Below, in pieces: positions 35,470 to 43,473 of a stretch of 64,000 nucleotides of DNA. Source of the stretch: DASZBR01 sp035943935 (GTDB taxonomy: Bacteria > Pseudomonadota > Gammaproteobacteria > DASZBR01); NCBI GenBank assembly GCA_035943935.1, contig DASZBR010000025.1:9960-73959 (forward strand), given 5' to 3'. The position numbers and the translations under genes were made by a program. Each line of letters starts with the position of its first letter. The stretch's first letter is position 1. The notes beneath the pieces were generated by a model. It was not told where the DNA came from, ran no database searches, and saw only the letters and a program-made list of their open reading frames with translations.

Positions 35470-36966
35470 TTATTTGTCGTCACCCGTTTTTTTGCCGCGA
35501 CGGAAAGAAAACGATTCTCTTTTCTGTTTGTTATTGTCATTGGCTTCAGGTGTGTCAGTGGATTTACCGAGACTGCTACGAGAAAGTGATTTTTTTGCGT
35601 TATCGATCATCGCAGCGACGCCGGTTTTATTTCTTTCGGCTACAGGGTCTAAAATAATGGCGGCTGCTTGTGATTCTGGTACACCCGGTAGTACTTTAAA
35701 AAGTTCGCGAACAGAATTATCTAAGCAAGCATTGACACTGGGTGCAAACTTAATTTTTTCGAAAAGCGTTAAATCATCAGAGAGTAGCGCAATAAAATAA
35801 TTCTCTAATGCTTTTAAAATATTTTCTCGCAGCGTCATATCTGTCTTTTTATTGAGAACAATGTTAATTAATTTTGCTAAAGGACCCTTTTCATCGGGGA
35901 TTTGCGTCAGGAGGTCGCCTATTCTTGTTTTAAATTCTGCTAAGAAGTCTGTTCTTTGTTCAGGCGTATAAGATTTGTCAGGTCCCAGAATGGAAGGTGT
36001 CGTTTTTCTGAATGATATCAGGTTATCACCCGTCAAAAATAATTCACCCAAGCTGTTAATGAAAGCTCCAATGAGTTCACTGGTTTTAAGTTTCCTTTTG
36101 TCGAAAGGATAGGAAAATACAAGATATAAACATTCCAATACGGCCTTGGCTTTTACTTCGTCTGTTTTATTCGTCACCATTCGTCTGGAGTTAATTAAAG
36201 TCGCAAAAAAACGTCCGACAGGCGAATATTTGGCGCCTGCTCCTTCACGTAATCCATATTTTTCCATATCAGCAGCAAATATACTGCCAGTGTCATCAAA
36301 CAGACCCAAAATGGTTGTAGGTTCAACGAGAGTTGGTTTCTTTAAGTTCGGAGCGTCTAGATAAGGTACGCCATCCGCATAAAGTGCTCTGAACGTACCA
36401 ATAATATGTTTCGGACAGCGCATAACGGCTTCGCCATATTGTTCAGGATTTTTTGCAAAATAGGCTTCCAGGGCATCCAGAATATTTTTGCGCAGTTTTT
36501 TATTTTTACTGGTGATCACATCAGAAAACAAATGCATGAGAATACTCTGTTCGTTATTGTCGGCAGAGGGTTTTAATTTTGTTTTTATGCGGGTTTGATA
36601 AACGGCGAGCGTCAGTGCTCTGGCATCGGCTGAAATTGCTTTGTCAGGATCATCGGATTCTTTTTTAATTTTTTCTAATACCGCTTTCTTTTTTGTTCCC
36701 GTCAGTAGTGGATCTAACAAGGCCCAAAATAAACGTCCTAAGAAAGCACTGGAAGCGAGTTTTTTAGGATTATTTTTGTATGCTTGAAATAAAGCATGTG
36801 TACAGCGCAGTAATTCATCTTCGGAGTGATTGCGGGCAACAGCGATAAAAAATTCTGCTAATTCAAGACTGGTTTGTCTTACTTTTCGTTTGGGATGAGG
36901 ATGATCTTTAAAATCTTGAACTTCTTTTTGAAGGGATTGTGCAACAGTGAGAACTTGATCTTCCAT
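35470..36966 (-). CDS. Paralogous helical-module protein, two modules (498 aa)
   Basis: Two modules of about 140-150 residues can be laid side by side. The first has LASSAFLGRLFWALLDPLL (70-88) and LRKNILDALEAYF (158-170). The second has LKTSELIGAFINSLGELFL (293-311) and LRENILKALENYF (379-391). The family signature YSPVGRFFATLI (247-258) and AVLECLYLVF lie before the second module. The C-terminus is a Ser/Arg/Lys tail (RESFSFRRGKKTGDDK). ATG 36966 with GGAG upstream is preferred to the TTG at 36978. No signal peptide or catalytic motif is present; function is unknown. Confidence 0.82.
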   Translation of the reverse strand: MEDQVLTVAQSLQKEVQDFKDHPHPKRKVRQTSLELAEFFIAVARNHSEDELLRCTHALFQAYKNNPKKLASSAFLGRLFWALLDPLLTGTKKKAVLEKIKKESDDPDKAISADARALTLAVYQTRIKTKLKPSADNNEQSILMHLFSDVITSKNKKLRKNILDALEAYFAKNPEQYGEAVMRCPKHIIGTFRALYADGVPYLDAPNLKKPTLVEPTTILGLFDDTGSIFAADMEKYGLREGAGAKYSPVGRFFATLINSRRMVTNKTDEVKAKAVLECLYLVFSYPFDKRKLKTSELIGAFINSLGELFLTGDNLISFRKTTPSILGPDKSYTPEQRTDFLAEFKTRIGDLLTQIPDEKGPLAKLINIVLNKKTDMTLRENILKALENYFIALLSDDLTLFEKIKFAPSVNACLDNSVRELFKVLPGVPESQAAAIILDPVAERNKTGVAAMIDNAKKSLSRSSLGKSTDTPEANDNNKQKRESFSFRRGKKTGDDK

Positions 36967-37016
36967 AAAACACTCCAAAAATTAAATTCTAAATTACGGT
37001 AACTCCAGACTGTTTC

Positions 37017-37049
37017 TCGGATTTCGCGCTACGCGCTCTATCCGGGGAA
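37017..37049. repeat. Diverged REP-like palindrome
   Basis: CTCGGATTTCGCGCTACG continuing to CTATCCGGGGA forms a 33-base palindromic relative of the REP-like elements at 32.3-32.7 kb. It lies between two array genes, just downstream of the 86 aa gene's stop. Confidence 0.55.
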
Positions 37050-37052
37050 ACC

Positions 37053-37313
37053 TTATTTTTCTTCTTGTGAACCACGTTTGAATTTTGGTGACGTTGAAAC
37101 TGCAGTTCCTTCTACAGTAGCAGGTTCAGCAGAAGTGGAAAGCGGTTTAAATAGCCCCAATTTTTGCGTCGACTTTGCTTCAGTATCTTTTATTTCAGTT
37201 TGACTGAGTCGACGCAGAAGACCTGTTCGTGATTTTTTTTCTGTGTCATGTGTGACATCGATTTCAGTTTTACTTCCTCGGCGCAAAAAATCACGGATGT
37301 TGGGTTCTTGCAT
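37053..37313 (-). CDS. Small basic protein with duplicated LRRxSxTEI motif (86 aa)
   Basis: A longer frame starts inside the next gene, but ATG 37313 has AGGAGAAAC directly upstream, in the leader style of its neighbours, so the product is 86 aa. It holds two copies of a motif: FLRRGSKTEI (9-18) and LLRRLSQTEI (32-41). The RR-x-S cores match the consensus for cAMP-dependent protein kinase. The rest is Lys/Ser/Thr-rich and predicted disordered, ending in FKRGSQEEK. It may be a stand-alone tail of the array proteins, which end in similar basic Ser-rich sequences. Function is unknown. Confidence 0.65.
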   Translation of the reverse strand: MQEPNIRDFLRRGSKTEIDVTHDTEKKSRTGLLRRLSQTEIKDTEAKSTQKLGLFKPLSTSAEPATVEGTAVSTSPKFKRGSQEEK

Positions 37314-37347
37314 AATGTTTCTCCTAGTATTAACGGGGGCCTCTGTA

Positions 37348-39033
37348 TTATTTTCTTCCGGGTCTTGGGTTTTGACTTCCGCTGTTGGAATTTTCTTCTT
37401 CGGAGCCTTCTTCTTCACCGTAAGATTCGCCGCTGTCATCGTCGGAGGGTTGCTTGGCTTCCGATTTTCTTCTCGCTTCTTGTTCGAGTAATACATTGAC
37501 TGCAAAATTTGGTTTTCTTGCTAGAAGTTGTCTGAGCTTTTCGTCCGAATCTTCATCTTCATCGACGACCGCGGGTGCAGGTTGTTTAGGGGTGAGAAGT
37601 TTTTCAACCATATCGTCATCTTCATCAACGGCTGCTGCTTTTACAACAGGTTTTGCAACGACGACAGGTGCAGGTGCGGGTTTAATTTTTTCTTCAGAGC
37701 TTTCTTCAGTAGAAACATCTAGTACGTCACCGTCAGCGTCGACAATTGCGCCTTTTTTCGGCTCTTCTTTTTTCGGCGAAATTTTTTCTGCAGGTGCTTC
37801 GCCCCAAACAAACTTTGTATTCTCAAAGAGAGAGCGATCTGGTACGAATGTTGGAAGTGGTTTTTCCTGCGTAGCAACGGGAGTCGCTTTGAGTTCCACT
37901 GTTGGAAGATTTGGATTTGGAGTGTCGAGGAAAGACAGTAAATCTCCGTTATTATTATTTTGAGACACAGCAGCAGTTTGTGCTGAAGGACTGAACAAAC
38001 CCAAAACTTGTGCTTGAGCGGCAGGACTTTTTGGTTGTACTTCCCGAACAACAACTGGCGTTTCTACACAAAAACGTCGGAATGAGGCTTGATCTTCTGC
38101 ATCACACAGTTTTACGTTGGAAAAGAAAATAGTTTCAGATTCGGGGGTGCGTTCAGTTTGCCATTTGAAATAATGACGCAATGCATTGACGAGATATTTG
38201 CGACGATCATTATTGACTTCTTTTTCATTCGGATTCATCACAACGCTGAATAATATTTTTAGAATATTTGCGCATTCGGGCAAAGGGTTTTTGACAGCCA
38301 ATTCAGCTTGGAAAACAGTTTGGAGATTCCTTAAAAAATATTCTCGTTGATCATGATCGAACGCTTTGTTTTTGGGTTGTAATAACATTTTTGCTACCGC
38401 TTTCTCGCATGCTGTTTTTTCTTCTTCAGTAAATAAGAGTTTATAGAGCCCTCGGATTAATGCGCCAATAAGTTGGCTGCTATCAAATTTCTTGTCTTTA
38501 AGAAATTCAGGGGTTAAAAAGTTTTCTAAAATAAACGATAAGCTCAAGACAATAAATTCTGGTTTAACGCTGCCGTTAATTAATTTTGCGACGAAATTTC
38601 CAACAACAGGATATGTTTTATTCTGAACAGTGTTGCTTGCACTTTTTATCACCTTTACTGTTTTTGTGTCGTCAGCTTCTTGCAACGCTTTTTTTGAATA
38701 TTCAATTAATAAAGCAGCAAGTTCACTTTCTCCGAGAAAATCACGGTAAAGTTCATCAATACCGGGTGGTGTTCCCCAGGGGATCAAAAGACTTTTGTCG
38801 TCTATGGGAACTTGTGCTCTTATGGCGCGATGAAAATGTGCAGCATGCGGGGGGAGTTTTAAGATTTCGGTGTGGAGTGCGTTGAGTGCAACTGTGCGTT
38901 CTGCAGGATTTTTTGCAGCGAGAAATTTACCTTGAGCCAGTGATATTTGAACAATTTGTCGTTTAACGGGTTTGTCTTTGTTAACACGCGTAAGTAATTC
39001 GGGAAGGACTTCTGTGCTAGTGGTTGCTTCCAT
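37348..39033 (-). CDS. Paralogous helical-module protein with long acidic tail (561 aa)
   Basis: This array member has family signatures YPVVGNFVAKLI, then IVLSLSFILENF and FDSSQLIGALIRGLYKLLF, and the module-ending LVNALRHYF. The N-terminal module is degenerate. From about residue 330 it is disordered: Pro/Ala linkers and acidic runs, with a duplicated VDEDxDxxEKL segment (VDEDDDMVEKLLTPK and VDEDEDSDEKLRQLL) and a Ser/Glu-rich end. Lacking a signal peptide or known catalytic motif, it could be a secreted effector or a cytoplasmic scaffold. GGAGAA precedes ATG 39033, within the repeated leader (39041-39180). Confidence 0.8.
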   Translation of the reverse strand: MEATTSTEVLPELLTRVNKDKPVKRQIVQISLAQGKFLAAKNPAERTVALNALHTEILKLPPHAAHFHRAIRAQVPIDDKSLLIPWGTPPGIDELYRDFLGESELAALLIEYSKKALQEADDTKTVKVIKSASNTVQNKTYPVVGNFVAKLINGSVKPEFIVLSLSFILENFLTPEFLKDKKFDSSQLIGALIRGLYKLLFTEEEKTACEKAVAKMLLQPKNKAFDHDQREYFLRNLQTVFQAELAVKNPLPECANILKILFSVVMNPNEKEVNNDRRKYLVNALRHYFKWQTERTPESETIFFSNVKLCDAEDQASFRRFCVETPVVVREVQPKSPAAQAQVLGLFSPSAQTAAVSQNNNNGDLLSFLDTPNPNLPTVELKATPVATQEKPLPTFVPDRSLFENTKFVWGEAPAEKISPKKEEPKKGAIVDADGDVLDVSTEESSEEKIKPAPAPVVVAKPVVKAAAVDEDDDMVEKLLTPKQPAPAVVDEDEDSDEKLRQLLARKPNFAVNVLLEQEARRKSEAKQPSDDDSGESYGEEEGSEEENSNSGSQNPRPGRK

Positions 39034-39040
39034 CGCATTT

Positions 39041-39180
39041 CTCCAGAGATAAAATTAAGTTTTAGAGTAGTCGTCCCTGGATGTAACGGCGATGCTTGCA
39101 CCGCCTAGCGAAAATTCCGTATCCGCTTATTAATGGTCACAGCCTAACTAAGTCTATTGGATTTTTCAAACAGAATATTA
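39041..39180 (-). repeat. Intergenic leader repeat, copy A
   Basis: This is about 140 bases between two array genes, closely matching copy B at 40796-40933 along its whole length, from the Shine-Dalgarno region to beyond the start of the upstream gene's 3' end. Read on the minus strand it contains TTGAAA, a 17-base spacer and TAGGCT, then CATTAATAAGCGG. It probably carries the promoter and leader of the downstream (37348-39033) gene. Confidence 0.85.
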
Positions 39181-40785
39181 TTTACCTGCGTCATCCGCTT
39201 TTCTTCTGCCAAAAGTTGGGGTGCTTTTGGGTGAGTTTGTTTGAGACGCATCAACAGCTGCTCCAGCTTTACTGCTGCGTTTCAAAACTTGCATAAATGA
39301 ACTCACACCTTTTTTATCACGGGCTGCTTGTTGATCTTCTCCTCCTTCCGCTGTTTTAGCTGCTACTTTTGCAACAGCTTCCTCTGCTAATAATTTTGCG
39401 GCTGCTTTAGCTCTCTCTGTTTCTTCTGTTTGAATTTTTTGCACAGAGGGACGTGGAACAGCATCCAGTTGTGTGAATGGCATACACGCTTGTGTGTTAT
39501 CGCAGGCTAAAACAAGCGCTGCAAATTGAGATGTCTCGAAGCTATTTCCACCTTTGAACAGGCAAAGATAATATTCTTTCAGCGCTTCTAACATATTTTT
39601 ACGAAGCGCTAAGTCAGTTTTTTCATCCAATACCAAGGAAATGATTCTTCCCAGAGGACTGGCTGTTTGCGGTAAAGCTTCCTGTGAATGAAGTAATATG
39701 CTTTTTATTGCAGTTTGTAGTGCGGTCAGTAATTCGGCTCTGTTCGGAACAGAGAAACGTTTCCCGATATTTGTCTTCGGATCTTCAATAATTTCTTTGT
39801 ATCTGCCTAACGCTGCAGCACTCAATAAAATAGGACAGAATCCGTCAATCAATGCCGGAATTAATTCACTTTTACCAAATTTTTTGGTCATCTTCCTTGG
39901 GAATTTTTCTTCATTTAAAAGATCGGTCACAAGAAGGTATAAGCACTCGAGTATGGGCCTGGCTTTTTTGATGGGGTTTTCAGCGGATGAAAAAAGTCTC
40001 ATTCTCTCAATGAGATCGATGAGAAATTGTCCTGCAGGGGGATAAGCAGAATTTTTATTTTTGTCCATGTTTTCTCTAACATACTTCGCGAGGCAAGCTG
40101 CAAGTTCAGGACTCATGAGACGTTTGAGTAATTCCTCAGGGGAAAATGCACGAGGAAGTGCAGCGACAGTTTCTGCATCAGTGATTTTTTGTCTGAGTGT
40201 CGGTGAAAATGCTTTAAAAGCTTCGCGAATATAGTCGGGACATTGGCTCAAGCGACGTACACATGCATCCAGATCGTTTTTTAGAAATTCAAGTAATGCA
40301 TTAAGAACATGTGTGCGTGCGACATGATCGTCTGTTGTAATGACTTCTGAAAAAATAAAATAAAGCGTGTCATCTGTTTTATCGGTGACAAGGAGTGGGG
40401 GAAGTTGTGCGCCGAGTACATCATGAAAAGTAGCAAAGGCTAAATTTCGTGTCGTTTCGGAATATGATTTGTCTGCATCTTCTTTTAAGGGTTCATCGAG
40501 AATGGCTTGGCAGAGATCGCCATTGTTTAATAAAGGTTTCGCGAATACTCTGACTAATCGTCCTACCAATGCGCCACCTTTTAATTTGGATGATTGGCGA
40601 TACGCGCGAAAAACGGCGTGTAATACGAGGCGTGCTTTTTCTTCGTTAATGCCTTCAGGGAGATTCGCGACATCGAGTAGAAACGTCGCAAGTTCTCGGC
40701 TGGACTGTCGTTTTCGTTGTTCGTTAATAAACGAGGTAAATTCAGAAGATTTCAAAATTGCGGTGACTGAGAGAGGTGCTTCCAT
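39178..40785 (-). CDS. Paralogous helical-module protein, two modules (535 aa)
   Basis: This array member has the first module with LKGGALVGRLVRVFAKPLL and HVLNALLEFL, the family signature YPPAGQFLIDLIERM with PILECLYLLV, and the second module with FGKSELIPALIDGF and LRKNMLEALKEYY. The C-terminal 110 residues are Ala/Glu/Lys-rich, then end in TPTFGRRKADDAGK. ATG 40785, with GGAGAAG upstream, is preferred to a longer frame start at 40893 that lies in the repeat. The similarity to the 498 aa neighbour is visible across both modules and indicates tandem duplication. Confidence 0.82.
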   Translation of the reverse strand: MEAPLSVTAILKSSEFTSFINEQRKRQSSRELATFLLDVANLPEGINEEKARLVLHAVFRAYRQSSKLKGGALVGRLVRVFAKPLLNNGDLCQAILDEPLKEDADKSYSETTRNLAFATFHDVLGAQLPPLLVTDKTDDTLYFIFSEVITTDDHVARTHVLNALLEFLKNDLDACVRRLSQCPDYIREAFKAFSPTLRQKITDAETVAALPRAFSPEELLKRLMSPELAACLAKYVRENMDKNKNSAYPPAGQFLIDLIERMRLFSSAENPIKKARPILECLYLLVTDLLNEEKFPRKMTKKFGKSELIPALIDGFCPILLSAAALGRYKEIIEDPKTNIGKRFSVPNRAELLTALQTAIKSILLHSQEALPQTASPLGRIISLVLDEKTDLALRKNMLEALKEYYLCLFKGGNSFETSQFAALVLACDNTQACMPFTQLDAVPRPSVQKIQTEETERAKAAAKLLAEEAVAKVAAKTAEGGEDQQAARDKKGVSSFMQVLKRSSKAGAAVDASQTNSPKSTPTFGRRKADDAGK

Positions 40786-40795
40786 GGTAATTCTT

Positions 40796-40933
40796 CTCCA
40801 CAGATAAATTAAGTTAGAGTTGTCATCCTTGGGAGTAAAGGCGAGGCTTGCAACACCCGAGCGAAAATTCCATGTCCGCTTATTAATGGTCACAGCCTAA
40901 CTAAGTTAATTAGATTTTTCAAACAGAAAATTA
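40796..40933 (-). repeat. Intergenic leader repeat, copy B
   Basis: This is the leader of the 39178-40785 gene, nearly identical to copy A. Conserved features on the minus strand are TTGAAA, a 17-base spacer, TAGGCT, and the CATTAATAAGCGG block. It begins next to the 17-bp palindrome at 40939-40976. Confidence 0.85.
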
Positions 40934-40938
40934 TTTTT

Positions 40939-40976
40939 TTTATTCTCCCGTGATATTGCTATCACGGGAGAATAAA
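40939..40976. terminator. Perfect 17-bp stem-loop downstream of the 128 aa gene
   Basis: Arms 40939-40955 and 40960-40976 are perfectly complementary (TTTATTCTCCCGTGATA) with a TTGC loop, placed two bases after the stop of the minus-strand gene 40979-41365. In that direction the stem is followed by a run of A rather than T, so it is not a canonical intrinsic terminator; it may protect an RNA 3' end or be a binding site. T-runs lie on the other side. Confidence 0.55.
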
Positions 40977-40978
40977 GG

Positions 40979-41365
40979 TTATTTCTTTAAAGTGACATCA
41001 GAGGTATTGCTGGCTGTTGCAGATTTTCTGCCGTAGCGTTCAAGACGTTCAACAAAATCTTTTTGGTTTTGAATATAAGCTGTATTCCCTGTTTCATTTC
41101 TCGCTAATTCTTTGCGTTCTGCTCTTGCTCTTTCAAGTACGGCTTGAGGATCTGCGGTGAATTCTTGCATAAAAGGGCTTGTCGCAAATTTAGTGTTGCT
41201 GGCAACGGCTTCAGAAAATGCTTTATCGAAGAGTGGTGCAAGCAGTGAACGAGTCTCTGGATCTAATTTTTCAAGGAATGCGTCGATTGGTTTGCGAGGA
41301 TTTATTGGACGCGGTGTGCGTTCTGCGTAAGCTCTCAGTACTTCAGTAAGGTGCGCTTCTATCAT
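40979..41365 (-). CDS. Small unknown protein in the paralog array (128 aa)
   Basis: This 128 aa protein is charged and helical (RAYAERTPRPINPRKPIDAF, DPQAVLERARAERKELARNE), ending in a Ser/Thr/Lys tail (SATASNTSDVTLKK) like those of the larger neighbours. It lacks the GRL module signature, so it is either unrelated or a remnant. Start ATG 41365 follows CGGAGAAC in the leader style of the array. A perfect hairpin follows its stop. No function can be assigned. Confidence 0.65.
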   Translation of the reverse strand: MIEAHLTEVLRAYAERTPRPINPRKPIDAFLEKLDPETRSLLAPLFDKAFSEAVASNTKFATSPFMQEFTADPQAVLERARAERKELARNETGNTAYIQNQKDFVERLERYGRKSATASNTSDVTLKK

Positions 41366-41394
41366 TAAAAGTTCTCCGAAGATTAATATTGAAA

Positions 41395-41439
41395 GGTCAC
41401 AGCCTAACGAAGTCTATTGGATTTTTCAAACAGAATATT
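41395..41439 (-). repeat. Intergenic leader repeat, copy C (truncated)
   Basis: This 45-base remnant matches the promoter-like end of copies A and B (GGTCACAGCCTAAC ... TTTTTCAAACAGAATATT on the plus strand), including TTGAAA and TAGGCT on the minus strand, and lacks the rest of the leader. It precedes the 128 aa gene. Confidence 0.8.
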
Positions 41440-41451
41440 TTTTATATTCCG

Positions 41452-41507
41452 TAGGGATCGGGCCATGCCCGATCCTAAATAAAGGACCGAGCATGGCCCG
41501 GTCCCTA
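41452..41507. repeat. Imperfect inverted repeat (24-base arms)
   Basis: Arms 41452-41475 and 41484-41507 (TAGGGATCGGGCCATGCCCG type) are complementary apart from about three positions, with an eight-base A/T loop. It lies between the 606-codon-class gene's stop and leader copy C. It looks like a miniature repeat element that may also act as a transcription stop. Confidence 0.65.
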
Positions 41508-41531
41508 TAAATAATGGAAACAGATTAACTA

Positions 41532-43337
41532 TTATTTTTTACTGCTATCACGCGACAAGCTCATCCCAGATCTTCTTTCGTCCTCTTGTTTTCTTGTCAC
41601 TGCGGGTGAATTTGCCACCGGTGTTGTAGGTGGCGCAGCCGTTTGACTTGTGCCTCTTCGTCCCATCAGAGGAGAAGCTTTTGGTGAATCTAAAGGTCCA
41701 TTGCCTCGACCACTGGTGCGTGACGCAACAAAAGATTTTCTGCCGACTGCATCGCGTTTTTCTTGTTCTGTTTTTTCTCTATCTAGAATTGCAGCGGGAA
41801 TAGCAAAGTCATCTGCACCAGAACCCGCTCGCACAACTCTTGCTCTTTCTCGTTGAGGCAATACAGGTGTTCCCGGTGTGCTGCTTGTTGCAGCAGCTTT
41901 GGATGTCTGCGCGGGAAGTTGACGGGCTAAGTTGTTCAATTCCATTTTATCTTCACTGGCACAGGCATTTTTTCTGGCTGTGAAGGCTTCAATTTTTTCA
42001 CGATTTTCAGGATCGGCTTTTAGCGCAAAAAAAGCTTCAATGGCGGAAAACGTATTCGCACGTCGCTCTGCATGATTAGCACTGGTTCTATTTTTTATGA
42101 TGGCGTTTTCAAATAATGCTTTTAATTCAGGGCAACCTGATTCAAGAATTGATTCTTCTGTCTCATCTTCTGCTGGCAAGAGAGATACCGTATGAACAAT
42201 TTCATCACGTAATAATGTTAAATATTTTATTCTATCTGCGGGTTTTAATGCTTTATCGTCATCGCCGGTCCAATGTCGAGATTTTGCTTTCAGCTGTTCA
42301 AATTCATAGCGTTGGTTGGCGCTCATGGTGAGGCTGCTGGTTGCATTCAATAATCGTCCCAGTAGTCCACTCGATTTTAATTTCCGAGTAACATACAAGT
42401 TGTTATCTGGGTTATTGAGGAAAATATTGATAATTACAACAAGGCAATTCAACATTCCTACGGGATTGGTTTTTCCTATTCTCGCTAAAACACCCGCAAG
42501 TTCTTGGAATTCTACGCGCGCATGCACTTTTTCGCCGACAACGAGCAGGTCTGCACCGAGAACCGTTCGATTTGAATAGTAATCATCTAACGCATGAATA
42601 AGCCTGCTTTTGGGGTTGATGAGATCCACGTATAAGTCATGGGGAACTTCCTCTAATGTATTGAGGGGTACGTGCTTTTTTGCGCTTGGTTCGAGTGCAA
42701 ATAAATGGGCTTGAGTATCTGTACTGCAATTTTTTGCAGCAAGACCCAGTAGATGAACATCATTTCGAAAAAGGGCTTTAAGGGCTTCGATAATCGCGGC
42801 TTGATTCTCTTTATGTTTTTTTTCTTTTCCGAATCGAGGTGATGGAGTTAATAATTCCTTAAAAATGGCCTCAAAATGGTTGACTCTTGACTGGGTGTAT
42901 TCGCTCATCGTGGGATACATGGCGTTGAGATATTTTATTAAGTATTTTAAGCGAGCCTCTTCAGTGGGTAATGCTTGTTTGTCTTGTTTATCGTCGGGGA
43001 TTTTTTGTTTGGTCATTTCCAGCAAAATGCCATTAAGCTTGTGTCGCCCATTCTCATCGAGGCGTGAGCGGGCAATGTTTAACAAACGTCCAAGAAATGC
43101 ACTGGTTTTTAATTTGCTGTCTTTTTCACTCTCTCGGTAGTATTTAAAAAAAGAATAAAGGGCAATGAGTAAAGGCTCATCGCTGTCTAATGTGCAAAGT
43201 TGTTTAAAAAGATAATGGTATTGAGAGCTATCAGAGGCAAGTTTGTTGAGTCCTTTGCGTGTAAAAGTCGTTAAACCAGACGCAATCTCTTCACGTAATG
43301 TTTTAGGTTCTTTGGATTGTTGAGCGCCTTCCATCAT
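41532..43337 (-). CDS. Paralogous helical-module protein, diverged, two modules (601 aa)
   Basis: This first gene of the minus-strand array is the most diverged. Module one has LIALYSFFKYYRESEKD then LKTSAFLGRLLNIARSRL and AIIEALKALF. Module two has MLNCLVVIINIFL then LKSSGLLGRLLNATSSL and TFSAIEAFF. The tail is Arg/Ser/Pro-rich (PLMGRRGTSQTAAPP) and ends GMSLSRDSSKK. Two adjacent ATGs (43337, 43334) follow GGAGAAAAA; the TTG at 43352 is less likely. It faces vgrG across leader copy D. No signal peptide, membrane helix or catalytic motif is present. Confidence 0.8.
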   Translation of the reverse strand: MMEGAQQSKEPKTLREEIASGLTTFTRKGLNKLASDSSQYHYLFKQLCTLDSDEPLLIALYSFFKYYRESEKDSKLKTSAFLGRLLNIARSRLDENGRHKLNGILLEMTKQKIPDDKQDKQALPTEEARLKYLIKYLNAMYPTMSEYTQSRVNHFEAIFKELLTPSPRFGKEKKHKENQAAIIEALKALFRNDVHLLGLAAKNCSTDTQAHLFALEPSAKKHVPLNTLEEVPHDLYVDLINPKSRLIHALDDYYSNRTVLGADLLVVGEKVHARVEFQELAGVLARIGKTNPVGMLNCLVVIINIFLNNPDNNLYVTRKLKSSGLLGRLLNATSSLTMSANQRYEFEQLKAKSRHWTGDDDKALKPADRIKYLTLLRDEIVHTVSLLPAEDETEESILESGCPELKALFENAIIKNRTSANHAERRANTFSAIEAFFALKADPENREKIEAFTARKNACASEDKMELNNLARQLPAQTSKAAATSSTPGTPVLPQRERARVVRAGSGADDFAIPAAILDREKTEQEKRDAVGRKSFVASRTSGRGNGPLDSPKASPLMGRRGTSQTAAPPTTPVANSPAVTRKQEDERRSGMSLSRDSSKK

Positions 43338-43385
43338 AATTTTTCTCCGCAATTGGATTGATTAGTTCTTCCCTGGGAGTCTGAA

Positions 43386-43455
43386 GCGAAAATTCCATGT
43401 CCGCTTATTAAGGGTGACAGCCTACACTAAATCTATTAGACTTTTCAAACTGAAT
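43386..43455. repeat. Intergenic leader repeat, copy D, between the array and vgrG
   Basis: This copy has GCGAAAATTCCATGTCCGC and the AGCCTA...TTTTCAAAC block in the same order as copies A and B, with a few changes; on the minus strand TTGAAA and TAGGCT are 18 bases apart. It probably serves the 41532-43337 gene leftward and occupies the 5' region of vgrG rightward. Confidence 0.8.
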
Positions 43456-43473
43456 CTACAAGGTAATAATAAA

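Noticed and set aside
37454..37963. Open frame of 169 codons on the plus strand
   Set aside because: It lies wholly opposite the 37348-39033 gene in its low-complexity acidic tail; the Ser/Thr-rich translation is the usual shadow of such a tail.
39108..39130. PmrA-type box (CTTAAT) in the leader repeats
   Set aside because: Only one short half-site per copy (TTAATAAG) is present and it lies downstream of the proposed -10; too weak to claim.
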